In this document: one piece after another, positions 8,869-18,073 of the stretch
Layout of the letters: each line of letters begins with the position of its first letter
Position numbering within the stretch: the first letter of the stretch is position 1
Assembly (NCBI RefSeq): GCF_003390335.1
Contig: NZ_QUOU01000001.1
Coordinates: forward strand, 4,278,001-4,342,000
DNA length: 64,000 nucleotides
Direction: 5' to 3'
Source: Thalassotalea euphylliae
GTDB lineage: Bacteria > Pseudomonadota > Gammaproteobacteria > Enterobacterales > Alteromonadaceae
Program-made: the position numbers and the translations under genes
Notes under the pieces: generated by a model
What the model was told of the DNA's origin: nothing
What the model saw: only the letters and a program-made list of their open reading frames with translations
Database searches by the model: none

Positions 8869-10509
8869 CTAATTCGAGTTGCTAATTTTCGCCAACAATT
8901 CTGGCAAAAACTTAATACTACTTTGCGCAATTTCCACCTGCTCGGTAAGCACCTCTTGCAGAATTTCTTCTGTTGTTAATGGGTTTGCCAGCACCACACG
9001 GAAAACCAATACCTTTTTACCGCCGTATTTTTGCACTTCTATACGCGTACGCGACACAAACGACTTACCAGCCTCTCGCTGTGTCTTTTGAATATGCTTG
9101 GTCAGCTTATCAATACCTTTGTTAAGTGCCTGATTGGTTTCAATATCGGCACCTGCCATAAAGGCTTGTACTTGCGATGGCACATAGCGATAGGTCAATA
9201 AGCATAGCTCTGGCTCAGTAACCAGCTCAAATTCATTGTGCGCTTTGATAATGTTGGCAAAATATTTTGCTTTCTCAATCGCTTGATTGATCAGCAATTC
9301 ATAACCCGGACGACTGATAATATGCAAGCTTGCATAGACCAACATCGCCATACCCGGGCGCGAGCCTTCGAGGGTGTGACTGCCTAAGTCTTTCGAGCCT
9401 TTACGCAGAATATATTCAGCGTGATGTTCAATTGCCGCCACAGAAGACGGATTTTTAAATACCACCAAGCCAGCGCCCATCGGCACATACATTTGCTTAT
9501 GTGCGTCAATTGTCACCGAGTCCGCTTGTTCAATACCAGCCAGTAAGCCACGGTATTTGTTCGATAAAAGAGTCGCACCGCCCCACGCCGCATCGACATG
9601 GAAATGACAGTTAAATTGCTTGGCAATTGCCGCCATTTCGGCCAGTGGATCGATATTGCCCGTTTCCGTAGTACCTGCAACACCGATGATACTCAACACG
9701 CGAATATTCTGATCGGCTAACGCTTGGCATTTGGCTGCTAATTGCTGACAGTCGATACGGTTGTATTCGTCGGTCGGAATAGCAATCACACTGTCTTGGC
9801 CTAGTCCTAGTACATCTGCCGACTTTTTCAGTGAATAATGACCGCGATCAGAGACTAAAATCGCTAACCCATCGTAACCATAGTGCTTTAACGCACTGTA
9901 TAAGCCTTCACGCGCAACCCCTTTAAAGTCACCGTCGGGTTTTAGCATATTGTTACGCGCAACCCACAGCGCGGTTAAGTTGGCAACCGTGCCCCCTGAG
10001 CAGAATGCCCCAAGCGAGTGGTTTGCGCTGTGCATCCACGATTGATAAAAGTCATCGGAATCTTGATAGACCAAGCGGTGCATCATACCCAGTACTTGGC
10101 GTTCAAGTGGCGTAAAGGCTTTCGAGGTTTCAATTTTGACCAGATTTTGGTTCAAGCCAACCATTAACTTTGATAATGGCAATAAGAAATGCGGCAATGC
10201 CGAGGTCATATGCCCAATAAAACTTGGGCTTGAGGTGTGCACAGAGCGCGATACCAGTTTGTCTAGCAAGTGATGCGTGTGATCAGAGACAAATGCTGGC
10301 TGCTCTGGAATGCTGGCACCAGCAAAGTCTTTTTCAATCTCTGTCAGTGCCTGCTCCGTCGCAACGATATGGTTTCCCAAGAAGCCCGCTAGGTTCTCCG
10401 AAATTTCTTTTTCGATACGACCTAAGGTTGAATCTGGAGCTTCAGGAATTGTAAAGATACGGTGCATCGACTCTAATGATACTTCCGCCGCGCGTTTACC
10501 TGCCGTCAT
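8869..10509 (-). CDS. panP: PLP-dependent aspartate 1-decarboxylase, PanP type
   Basis: 546 residues of the group II PLP decarboxylase family. The PLP lysine lies in DAHKQMYVP; upstream are HVDAAWGGA and GGTVANLTALWVARN. The long N-terminal part (HMTSALPHFLLPLSKLM) and the DLGSHTLEGSRPGMAM segment match PanP, which makes beta-alanine in Vibrio and Alteromonas relatives that lack PanD. Its place next to panB-panC supports this role over glutamate decarboxylase. A short hydrophobic peptide gene lies 130 bases upstream on the same strand. Confidence 0.88.
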   Translation of the reverse strand: MTAGKRAAEVSLESMHRIFTIPEAPDSTLGRIEKEISENLAGFLGNHIVATEQALTEIEKDFAGASIPEQPAFVSDHTHHLLDKLVSRSVHTSSPSFIGHMTSALPHFLLPLSKLMVGLNQNLVKIETSKAFTPLERQVLGMMHRLVYQDSDDFYQSWMHSANHSLGAFCSGGTVANLTALWVARNNMLKPDGDFKGVAREGLYSALKHYGYDGLAILVSDRGHYSLKKSADVLGLGQDSVIAIPTDEYNRIDCQQLAAKCQALADQNIRVLSIIGVAGTTETGNIDPLAEMAAIAKQFNCHFHVDAAWGGATLLSNKYRGLLAGIEQADSVTIDAHKQMYVPMGAGLVVFKNPSSVAAIEHHAEYILRKGSKDLGSHTLEGSRPGMAMLVYASLHIISRPGYELLINQAIEKAKYFANIIKAHNEFELVTEPELCLLTYRYVPSQVQAFMAGADIETNQALNKGIDKLTKHIQKTQREAGKSFVSRTRIEVQKYGGKKVLVFRVVLANPLTTEEILQEVLTEQVEIAQSSIKFLPELLAKISNSN

Positions 10510-10640
10510 ACATTACCGTGATATTAGAACTTTTGTCTGTTTAAAAACGAATGCGGCAGTGTAATCAAAATCGTCGAAAATGTCTCGTTTCTTTGTGTTA
10601 TTGCCACCATAGCGAATGCTAAGTGTCTGTTACGTATTGA

Positions 10641-10727
10641 TTACCCGATGTAGATCAGAATAGCTTGGGAAAGGCTAATTAAAACAAATGCTTTAGTTAA
10701 TACATCTTTTTTGACGGTGTTAGACAT
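10641..10727 (-). CDS. Small 28-residue hydrophobic peptide upstream of panP
   Basis: An ATG at 10725-10727 is preceded, 6 bases away, by a perfect Shine-Dalgarno AAGGAG. The frame gives 28 residues ending in TAA. The N-terminus is polar and basic (MSNTVKKDVLTK) and the rest is a single hydrophobic stretch (AFVLISLSQAILIYIG), so it could be a membrane micropeptide or a leader peptide. It is not a recognised family. The site is made notable by a hairpin that covers the ribosome site. Confidence 0.55.
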   Translation of the reverse strand: MSNTVKKDVLTKAFVLISLSQAILIYIG

Positions 10728-10733
10728 TGAACT

Positions 10734-10754
10734 CTCCTTGCGTTGAGCAAGGAG
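10734..10754 (-). promoter_or_regulatory. Hairpin that sequesters the ribosome site of the micropeptide
   Basis: Perfect 8-bp inverted repeat CTCCTTGC / GCAAGGAG with a five-base loop. On the minus-strand transcript the second arm contains the AAGGAG ribosome site of the 28-residue peptide, so folding would hide the site. It may act as a temperature, ligand or processing-dependent translation switch, or be the remains of a terminator without a T-run. Confidence 0.5.
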
Positions 10755-10871
10755 TAAATCAACTTTTACGCCAATATCGCAACCACTTGTTTTATTTAGC
10801 TTTTATTTTGTTTGATAACCAAGTAGCAAGTGAAGCTTAGTGATTTAAACCAGTGAATTTGGTGAAAATCA

Positions 10872-11594
10872 CTAGGATATGGTTAATTGCCAACATTGTT
10901 GGCCACTGTTGATAAATTTGGCTTCAAACGGCGTAATGGGTGTATCAGCAGCGCTTAGTTTAACCTCAGTGATCTGGCCGTTGCGCCCAGCAAGCTTAGC
11001 CGCGAGCAAAAACTCTTCAAGGTATAAACGCCAATTGCTGCGCAATTCTATGGTGTCACCGATTTTAATAATACTGGGAAATACCGCCGCGCCATGCCAG
11101 CGCCGCTGTATATGCTTCGCTTTTGGCCAAGGGTTGGGGTACAAAATATTGTGTTTAACAATTGGCCAATTCGCTTGGGCGACCAGTCGATAAAAATCGT
11201 TAAGATCCGCACGGATAATGTCAAAGTTACTGACCCCAGCTAAATCCACCGGAAAGTGCTCTTCAACGTTACGATTGACCCGATGTGCCGATTTATCAAC
11301 GCCAATGACCAGCGCTTGTGGGTTTTGCTTGGCGATTAACCGCGTGCTTTGACCAACGCCACAGCAAGCATCAAGAATAACCTCACCACCCCATGCTTTA
11401 ACTTTCGCATCAAGCGCTTCGAAAGCGGTTAGGGTATGCTGCTGGTAAGGTTTTTCAAAACGATGCGCCAAGTGCTTTTGCACAATTTGCTCTAGCTTTT
11501 CGTGTACGCCATCTTGGTTGGTGACAATGGCCTTAGAATCACCACTAAGCGCGTCAATTTGATTTTCTTGCTCAGACATTAGCTTGCTCACCAT
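10872..11594 (-). CDS. TrmB-like tRNA (guanine-N7) methyltransferase family protein
   Basis: 240 residues from the ATG at 11592-11594, which overlaps the permease stop as TAATG; an internal ATG at 11579 is also possible. The SAM site is ILDACCGVGQSTRLIA. The family signature is LYPNPWPKAKHIQRRWHG, equal to the PDPWPKKRHHKRR motif of TrmB. The C-terminus has an acidic-aromatic LYLEEFLLAA block. Enzymes of this group methylate G46 of tRNA, but the alternative variable N-terminus suggests a paralogue. It is translationally coupled to the ABC exporter genes. Confidence 0.8.
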   Translation of the reverse strand: MVSKLMSEQENQIDALSGDSKAIVTNQDGVHEKLEQIVQKHLAHRFEKPYQQHTLTAFEALDAKVKAWGGEVILDACCGVGQSTRLIAKQNPQALVIGVDKSAHRVNRNVEEHFPVDLAGVSNFDIIRADLNDFYRLVAQANWPIVKHNILYPNPWPKAKHIQRRWHGAAVFPSIIKIGDTIELRSNWRLYLEEFLLAAKLAGRNGQITEVKLSAADTPITPFEAKFINSGQQCWQLTIS

Positions 11595-12367
11595 TAGCTT
11601 CTTAGGCCAATGCCTTTGCGAATTAAGTACATCGCCGTTGACCATAAGCCCACAATAAACACACCGAGCACAGCAAAAGCCACCGTTAAGTCGATATCAC
11701 TAATACCTAAAAAGCCATAACGGAACGCATTAACCATGTAGACGATAGGGTTCAGCTGTGACACCCCTTGCCAGAATTCAGGGAGCAAGCTAATCGAGTA
11801 AAACACGCCACCTAAGTACGTTAACGGTGTTAAGACAAAGGTTGGAATGATCGAAATATCATCAAAGCTGCCGGCAAATACCGCATTGATCAAACCACCA
11901 AGGGCAAATACCGCAGAGGTGAGCGCCACTGTAATGATGATCACGGCAACGTTGTGAATTTGAATATTGGTAAAGAACATGGCAATACACGTGACAATGG
12001 CACCGACTAAAATACCACGTGCCATACCGCCGCCCACATAACCCGCAACGATCACCCAGTTTGGCACAGGTGCCACTAGCATTTCTTCGACATTTCGTTG
12101 CCATTTGGCGCTAAAAAACGACGAGGCAACATTAGAGTAAGAGTTAGTGATCACACTCATCATGATCAGGCCCGGCACAATAAATGACATATAATCAAAG
12201 CCGCCCATTTCACCGATGCGCGAGCCAATTAGCGAGCCGAATATCACGAAATACAGGCTAATCGTGATCGCTGGTGGTACTAAGGTTTGTACCCAAATGC
12301 GCATAAAACGATGCACTTCTTTGTGCATAATACTTTTTAACGCAATAAAATTTGTACTTGAGTTCAT
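11594..12367 (-). CDS. ABC-2 type exporter permease (YadH-like)
   Basis: 257 residues with about six membrane segments and the ABC-2 signature region (FVVPNWVIVAGY-like loop and PTFVLTPLTYLGGVFY). It belongs with the ATPase encoded 12 bases upstream, in the pair known as YadG/YadH in E. coli, which lies near panBC there as well. The substrate is unknown. It probably exports an amphiphile or drug across the inner membrane. Confidence 0.9.
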   Translation of the reverse strand: MNSSTNFIALKSIMHKEVHRFMRIWVQTLVPPAITISLYFVIFGSLIGSRIGEMGGFDYMSFIVPGLIMMSVITNSYSNVASSFFSAKWQRNVEEMLVAPVPNWVIVAGYVGGGMARGILVGAIVTCIAMFFTNIQIHNVAVIIITVALTSAVFALGGLINAVFAGSFDDISIIPTFVLTPLTYLGGVFYSISLLPEFWQGVSQLNPIVYMVNAFRYGFLGISDIDLTVAFAVLGVFIVGLWSTAMYLIRKGIGLRS

Positions 12368-12379
12368 TGGTTACTCCTC

Positions 12380-13309
12380 TTATGCCCCAGCTTGTGCATC
12401 GTTGTTAGCAACGAGTCGCACAAAAAGCTCTTCTAATCGGTTTGACTTATTACGCATACTTAACACTTGCACGCCCTGCTCGGAAAGCTGGGCAAATACG
12501 CCGTTTAAGCCTTGGGTTTTCTTCACGTCCACTTCCAGCGTATGATCATCAATCACGCGATAGGTAAAATCTTGCAGGCTAGGTTTAACGCTATTGGCTG
12601 GCAAATCTAAGACAAAAGTTTCAATATCTAAGGTCGCCAATAACTGTTTCATGCTAGTGTTTTCAACAATCTGACCACTGTCGATAATGGCAATATTGCG
12701 GCACAACATTTCGGCTTCTTCCAGGTAGTGAGTGGTCAAAATAATGGTGATGCCTTGTGCGTTCAGCTCACGCAGGAATTCCCACATAGAGCGACGTAGC
12801 TCAATATCCACACCTGCCGTTGGCTCGTCCAGAATAAGCACCTTGGGTTCGTGCATCAGCGCACGGGCGATCATTAAACGACGCTTCATACCACCAGAAA
12901 GCATGCGGGCAGCGTTGTCTCGCTTTTCCCACAAGTCTAATTGTTTGAGGTACTTCTCGGCTCGTTTTACTGCAACACTGCGCTCAACCCCATAATAACC
13001 CGCTTGGTTGACCAGAATACGCATTAAGGATTCAAACTGATTAAAGTTGAATTCTTGCGGCACTAAACCGATATAGCTTTTTGCTTTTTCCAGCTCCCTA
13101 TCAATGTCGTGGCCAAACACGTTAACCGTGCCTGAGGTTTTGTTCACCAGTGATGTGATCACGCCGATTGAAGTGGACTTCCCTGCACCATTGGGGCCAA
13201 GCAAGGCAAAAAAGTCGCCTTGCTCAACCGACAAACTAATACCTTTTAAGGCGTGAAAGTCGCCTTTATATATTTTTTGTAGATCTTTGATTTCTAATGC
13301 GGGGGTCAT
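12380..13309 (-). CDS. ABC exporter ATP-binding protein (YadG-like)
   Basis: 309 residues. Walker A is LLGPNGAGKST at about 38, the Q-loop follows, the ABC signature is LSGGMKRRLMIARAL, and Walker B plus D-loop are VLILDEPTAGVDIELR. The C-terminal third is the DUF4162-like tail seen in this exporter group. Operon order is ATPase, permease, TrmB-like methyltransferase, all on the minus strand with short gaps. Stop TAA. Confidence 0.93.
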   Translation of the reverse strand: MTPALEIKDLQKIYKGDFHALKGISLSVEQGDFFALLGPNGAGKSTSIGVITSLVNKTSGTVNVFGHDIDRELEKAKSYIGLVPQEFNFNQFESLMRILVNQAGYYGVERSVAVKRAEKYLKQLDLWEKRDNAARMLSGGMKRRLMIARALMHEPKVLILDEPTAGVDIELRRSMWEFLRELNAQGITIILTTHYLEEAEMLCRNIAIIDSGQIVENTSMKQLLATLDIETFVLDLPANSVKPSLQDFTYRVIDDHTLEVDVKKTQGLNGVFAQLSEQGVQVLSMRNKSNRLEELFVRLVANNDAQAGA

Positions 13310-13436
13310 GAACGCAACCTTAACTTTGTGGAGTTAGTAATTATGAGGGCAAAGCGGGGGTTTTCAACTCAGCTAATACCGAAATTAGCGCGAAAACTAA
13401 TACGCAAACTAAAGCAAAACTGATGCAAAAATTAGC

Positions 13437-13468
13437 ACCAAAAAAAGCTCGCCTAAGCGAGCTTTTTT
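13437..13468 (-). terminator. Terminator downstream of efp
   Basis: Stem AAAAGCTCGC / GCGAGCTTTT around CTAA, with long A and T runs on both flanks. It lies just after the efp stop on the minus strand and can work in that direction. Confidence 0.88.
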
Positions 13469-13483
13469 AAGATTTCGGTGTGT

Positions 13484-14053
13484 TTACTTGCCAGCGCGAG
13501 AGACGTATTCGCCGCTACGTGTATCACACTTAACCACTTCGCCAATTTGTACGAATAATGGTACACGAACCACAGCACCTGTGCTTAAAGTAGCAGGCTT
13601 GCCACCAGTACCCGCTGTGTCACCTTTTAGACCCGGATCTGTTTCAGTTACTTCCAGTTCAACAAAGTTCGGCGGCGCGACTGAGATAGGGTTACCGTTC
13701 CAGAAAGTGATAGTACAAACGTCACCTTCGACTAACCATTTCGCGTTGTCACCAATCGCTTTTTCGTCAGCAGCAACTTGCTCAAAAGTCTCGTTATTCA
13801 TAAAATGCCAGAATTCACCATCGGCGTATAAATAACCCAGATCTGAATCCATTACATCAGCACCTTCAACAGACTCGCCTGATTTGAAGGTTTTCTCTAG
13901 TACTTTACCAGAGATTAATTTACGGATTTTAACGCGGTTGAATGCTTGGCCTTTACCCGGTTTAACAATTTCATTTTCAAGAATGTTACAAGGCTCGCCG
14001 TCGATCATTAATTTCAGACCAGCTTTAAATTGGTTTGTACTAAAAGAAGCCAT
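13484..14053 (-). CDS. efp: Translation elongation factor P
   Basis: 189 residues, full length with three beta-barrel domains. The loop that enters the ribosome is KPGKGQAFNRVK, and its lysine at about 34 is the one beta-lysylated by EpmA and EpmB in this group. The C-terminal signature DTRSGEYVSRA is present. It rescues ribosomes at polyproline. The lysine 2,3-aminomutase epmB is encoded divergently 37 bases away, which strongly supports the modified form. Confidence 0.97.
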   Translation of the reverse strand: MASFSTNQFKAGLKLMIDGEPCNILENEIVKPGKGQAFNRVKIRKLISGKVLEKTFKSGESVEGADVMDSDLGYLYADGEFWHFMNNETFEQVAADEKAIGDNAKWLVEGDVCTITFWNGNPISVAPPNFVELEVTETDPGLKGDTAGTGGKPATLSTGAVVRVPLFVQIGEVVKCDTRSGEYVSRAGK

Positions 14054-14090
14054 AAATACTCGCTTAACTTTCGAGAGATTAGATTAACAA

Positions 14091-15107
14091 ATGCCGCAGA
14101 TAATAACTCAAATTCAACCAGATTTGCACACTTCTTGGCAAAAAGAGTTAGCCGAAGTGGTCACCGATCCTCGTGAGCTACTTGAGTTATTAACCATCAA
14201 CCCTGAGCAATATCTTGAGCACTTTCACGCCCGCAAGTTATTTCCCGTGCGCGTGCCAAGGCCGTTTATCTCACGGATGCAAAAAGGCGATATAAATGAT
14301 CCACTGCTAAAGCAGGTCATGCCGCTTAGCGATGAATTTATTGAACTTGATGGTTTTGTTAGCGATCCGCTCGGCGAGCACGAAACCGCAGCCGAGGGAT
14401 TGCTGCATAAATACACCCATCGCGTACTGATGATAGTGAAAAGTGGCTGTGCGGTGAACTGTCGCTACTGTTTTCGCCGCCATTTTCCCTATCAGGACAA
14501 CAGCCCCAACAAAGCACGCTGGCAACAAGCACTGGATTATATTGCCAAGCGCAGTGAAATCAACGAAGTAATTTTTAGCGGTGGTGATCCACTAATGGCT
14601 AACGATCAACACCTGCAATGGCTGGTTGAGCAAATATCAGCAATTCCACATGTCACCAGATTGCGCATACACACTCGCTTACCTGTGGTTATTCCAGCCC
14701 GTATCACCGACGGTTTAGTGAATATGCTGGCCAATTCACGCTTAAAAGCGACTATGGTATTTCATATTAATCACCCGAATGAAATCGACCCACACGTCCA
14801 ACAAGCGATTGAAAAACTGCGGGCTAAACGCATTCCCTTGTTTAATCAAAACGTCTTGCTTAAAGGGGTAAATGACAGTGCAGAAATTTTGGCTGCGCTA
14901 AGCGAACGCTTGTTTGATAGCGGCATTCAGCCTTATTACTTGTTTTTGTTAGACAAAGTAAAAGGCGCGACGCATTTTGATATTAGCGAAGCACGTGCCA
15001 TTGGTATTGTTAATGAATTAATGACCATACTACCCGGCTACTTAATGCCTAAGCTAGTACGCGAAATTGCTGGCGAACCTAACAAAACCCCTATTAATTT
15101 GCGATAA
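14091..15107 (+). CDS. epmB: EF-P beta-lysylation protein EpmB (lysine 2,3-aminomutase)
   Basis: 338 residues of the radical SAM family. The iron-sulfur motif C-x3-C-x2-C is seen as CAVNCRYCFRRHFPY at about 119-126. Other marks are VIFSGGDPLMAND and RLRIHTRLPVVIP. The C-terminus YLMPKLVREIAGEPNK fits EpmB. It makes (R)-beta-lysine for transfer to EF-P. It shares a short divergent promoter region with efp, so the two may be co-regulated. Confidence 0.95.
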   Translation: MPQIITQIQPDLHTSWQKELAEVVTDPRELLELLTINPEQYLEHFHARKLFPVRVPRPFISRMQKGDINDPLLKQVMPLSDEFIELDGFVSDPLGEHETAAEGLLHKYTHRVLMIVKSGCAVNCRYCFRRHFPYQDNSPNKARWQQALDYIAKRSEINEVIFSGGDPLMANDQHLQWLVEQISAIPHVTRLRIHTRLPVVIPARITDGLVNMLANSRLKATMVFHINHPNEIDPHVQQAIEKLRAKRIPLFNQNVLLKGVNDSAEILAALSERLFDSGIQPYYLFLLDKVKGATHFDISEARAIGIVNELMTILPGYLMPKLVREIAGEPNKTPINLR

Positions 15108-15139
15108 TAGCGCTAACTTTCCTCATTACTTCATTTGTT

Positions 15140-15445
15140 ATGTCTGACGCTGTAAACCAACAACTAATTGATAATATTTCGATTATTTTGAAAAAATCAC
15201 TAGCTGCCGATGCTACGCTGGCACAATTGCGCGAAGAGAAAAAAGCGGGCTTTTCTGCCATATTCACTGCTGACGCGGGCTTTAACTCATCAGCGAATAC
15301 CTTCCAACCTTATGTGGAAGAAGTCGCTGACGACTTGTTAACGTGGCAAGAATCGCAAAATCAAGCGCAGTTAATTGCGCTGGTGAAAAAAATTGAGCAA
15401 CTTTTTACGGTACTCGCTAACTTCGAAAAGTCTTACACCGACTGA
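15140..15445 (+). CDS. Conserved-type hypothetical protein downstream of epmB
   Basis: 101 residues, mainly helical and acidic, with no signal peptide or membrane segment. Visible features are an N-terminal helix (NQQLIDNISIILKKS) and a C-terminal helix ending in FEKSYTD. I do not recognise the family. It is 32 bases after epmB on the same strand and probably shares its transcript. It ends in TGA at 15443-15445, showing that TGA is an ordinary stop for a core gene of this genome. Confidence 0.6.
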   Translation: MSDAVNQQLIDNISIILKKSLAADATLAQLREEKKAGFSAIFTADAGFNSSANTFQPYVEEVADDLLTWQESQNQAQLIALVKKIEQLFTVLANFEKSYTD

Positions 15446-15470
15446 TTTCGGTAAGCCACTCGCGGGTAAG

Positions 15471-17336
15471 CTAAGCGACAAGCTGGTTTCGGCCAGCATC
15501 TTTCGCTTGATATAAACGACTGTCTGCACGCTTGAGCATCTCGTTTAGCGAGCCGAGATATTCATCTGAATAACACGCCCCAGCGCTAACGGTGATAGTT
15601 TCTTGCATCGCCACACTGGCCATAGTGTTCAGCTTGGCTTGGATCCGCTCGAACAGCTCAATTAACTGCGTTTTGCTGCTATGCTCAAGCAGTATCGCAA
15701 ACTCTCCACCTCCGTAGCGATAAACCGTGGCATTATGAGTAACCGACTGCTCCAACACCTGAGCTACTGCTTTTAGTATGTTATCGCCCGTAACATGACC
15801 ATACGTGTCGTTAAACGCTTTAAAGTGGTCAATATCGATAAACAACAACGCAAATGATTGATTAGTTTGTGTAACCCCTTGCCAGAGTTTGCGGATATCC
15901 GCATCAAAACTACGGCGATTTTGGACACCTGTTAACCCGTCTTGCAATGAGGCTTGTAGCAGTTGTTGATTAGCTTTGGTTAATTTCTCCGTCTGTAATT
16001 CAACCTGCAGCGCCAACTCTTTATGCAGGTGAAAGTCGCGCAATTTTCGATAGCCCAAAAACAGCACTAACATAAACAAAGTCGCTGCGGCAAAAAAGTA
16101 ACGCTCCTTAACGGTTTGGCTGTGGCTCAATTGCGCTTGATAAGCAGTTTGTTGCTGTAAAATATCAAACTTTTGTTGCAGTTGAAGTGCCTCAGTTTCT
16201 GCCAACATCGCATTGAGCTCAGTATTGAAGCGATTGCGCTCCAATGACTGGTACGCTTGCGCTGCCGCTATTGCCTGTTCAGGGCGACCTAACGCCGCCT
16301 CAACAAGTGCATTGAGTATCTGTAACGAGGCCATCGACGTTTGGTAATCAAGCTTTTTGGCGAGATTCATCGCTTCCCGTAAATGTTGCTGAGCCCGCAG
16401 AGCATCCTCTCGCCAGTACCAGACCTTGGCCAGTACCTGTAAATTGCCAATTAATGCTTTACTGTGTTCACTATCGCGGCTGCGCATCTCCCCTTGCTCT
16501 GCGTATGCTTGTGCCTTAATCGGTAATTTCATCAGCAAGTACACTTCGGCAATATTGTGCAGCGTAGCAGCTAGGTTGTAACTGTCCTCTTGTTGTTGAT
16601 AAAACGTTAAGGACGCGAGCAAGCGAGATTGGGCTTGCTGCAAATTACCCGCGTACTTATGCGCAACACCAAGGTCGGCCTGCGCTCTTGCTAAGTCTTG
16701 CTGATGATTATTGGCTTGGTAATAGGTGACTGCACTTTCAAGCATAGCGATCGCCTGATCAAATCGCCGCAGCGCTATGTACAAACCAGCAATATTGGCT
16801 CGCACATCGATGGCGTCGTACTCTGATCCGTGCGCTAAATACAGCGGCTCTGCCGCTAGGTAACTTGTTAACGCGGCCTGTGAGCGCCCCATCGCACTTT
16901 GCGCCAGTGCAATATTGTTTAGCACATTTGCTTGCTCAATTTTCTGCGCAGTTTTTTCAAAGTAAGCGAGTGCAAGTTGGTAACTTGCCAGTGCTTGTTT
17001 TAAGTTGCCTTGGTAGTAATAAATAATACCAATTAACTTATTCGCGCTCGCCTGCTTGTCGGCCAGGCGATATTGTTTTGCGTATTGTTGGGCAATTTGC
17101 CCTTGTTCAAGCGAGGCATCTAACTCATTGTGCTGAAAATAATGCCAAGTAACCGCTTCTAAAACCGAAAAGCGCTGAATGGGTGTTAATGAAGATTGCC
17201 CGAGTAGCTGTTTAAGTTCGGCCAATTGCTGCGTGCGCTCTAATTGTTGAATAGTCGCTAACTGCTCGTCAATATCGGCAGCTGCAACCGGCGTAAAAGT
17301 AAGGAAAACACTAAAAATAAAGAAAAAAAACCGCAT
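15471..17336 (-). CDS. TPR sensor protein with a variant GGDEF domain
   Basis: 621 residues. A signal peptide (about 1-19) is followed by eight or so TPR-like helix pairs (about 20-390), one membrane segment (FFAAATLFMLVLFLGY near 415) and a C-terminal GGDEF domain. The active-site motif reads GGGEF (RYGGGEFAILL) instead of GGDEF or GGEEF, so the metal-binding acidic residue is Gly. It may therefore be inactive or act by binding. The rest, for example the IDIDHFKAFNDTYGH metal and substrate motif, is intact. Likely an envelope-input signalling protein. Confidence 0.85.
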   Translation of the reverse strand: MRFFFFIFSVFLTFTPVAAADIDEQLATIQQLERTQQLAELKQLLGQSSLTPIQRFSVLEAVTWHYFQHNELDASLEQGQIAQQYAKQYRLADKQASANKLIGIIYYYQGNLKQALASYQLALAYFEKTAQKIEQANVLNNIALAQSAMGRSQAALTSYLAAEPLYLAHGSEYDAIDVRANIAGLYIALRRFDQAIAMLESAVTYYQANNHQQDLARAQADLGVAHKYAGNLQQAQSRLLASLTFYQQQEDSYNLAATLHNIAEVYLLMKLPIKAQAYAEQGEMRSRDSEHSKALIGNLQVLAKVWYWREDALRAQQHLREAMNLAKKLDYQTSMASLQILNALVEAALGRPEQAIAAAQAYQSLERNRFNTELNAMLAETEALQLQQKFDILQQQTAYQAQLSHSQTVKERYFFAAATLFMLVLFLGYRKLRDFHLHKELALQVELQTEKLTKANQQLLQASLQDGLTGVQNRRSFDADIRKLWQGVTQTNQSFALLFIDIDHFKAFNDTYGHVTGDNILKAVAQVLEQSVTHNATVYRYGGGEFAILLEHSSKTQLIELFERIQAKLNTMASVAMQETITVSAGACYSDEYLGSLNEMLKRADSRLYQAKDAGRNQLVA

Positions 17337-17455
17337 TGATAACCAAGAGTTTGTTGCTCAACACGGTTTATATACCACCTAAGTGCTCATTCGCTAAATA
17401 TTTTTTGTCATTCCGTTATGCTAAATATCTCAACACTAGGCAAAATAGCGCAAAG

Positions 17456-17959
17456 CTAGGTCTTTTGAATCTGCTCTGCGAAGGTTTTGTTGAACCACTC
17501 TTTCAACATACGTTTTTCGTATCCCAATGACTTAGACAACAAATTTGATTTGATATGGTGTAAGAAATTCATGTCTTTGAGCGACACTTGCTCACTCGCC
17601 ACTGCTTGGCTATTGCCGTCAATCAGCTGATAGTCAAACTCAATACTGGGGAAGTGAATTTGGCGAACGATGCGAATTTGCTGTGTGCGACCAAACTCGA
17701 CATTGCCAGCCAGATCAAGGTTGGTCACGTTAAGTTTAAGCTCATATCCCTGCGGTAATTCAGCGGCTAACTTAGTCACAAACTGCTCTAAGTCTTTAAA
17801 CGTTCGCTCTTTAAAACGCTTTCTTGATTCATTGGTTGGGCGAATATCACGATAGTCGTCTGGATTTGTCCATTCGACCGATACGGTGCCGGCATTAGCC
17901 GTAGTCAGACTAAATACCGAAAGTAAAATTGCTACTAGGCTGTACGATAATAATTTCAT
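17456..17959 (-). CDS. DUF3016 family exported protein, copy 1
   Basis: 167 residues with a signal peptide cleaved near ANAG. The family marks are an N-terminal VEWTNPDDYRDIRPTNESRK, the middle LKLNVTNLDLAGNVEFG and a C-terminal LGYEKRMLKEWFNKTF. The function of DUF3016 is not known. It is one of three tandem paralogues on this strand. Confidence 0.85.
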   Translation of the reverse strand: MKLLSYSLVAILLSVFSLTTANAGTVSVEWTNPDDYRDIRPTNESRKRFKERTFKDLEQFVTKLAAELPQGYELKLNVTNLDLAGNVEFGRTQQIRIVRQIHFPSIEFDYQLIDGNSQAVASEQVSLKDMNFLHHIKSNLLSKSLGYEKRMLKEWFNKTFAEQIQKT

Positions 17960-18073
17960 GTCTTTTAATCCTGCGTTGTCACTGATTATGTTGTCACTAT
18001 GTACTTTGGTACTGAAAGCTTTGTCGATTGTTGTTTTGTCACTCGTAATCGCAAGTGGCTGATCAGCTTACGA

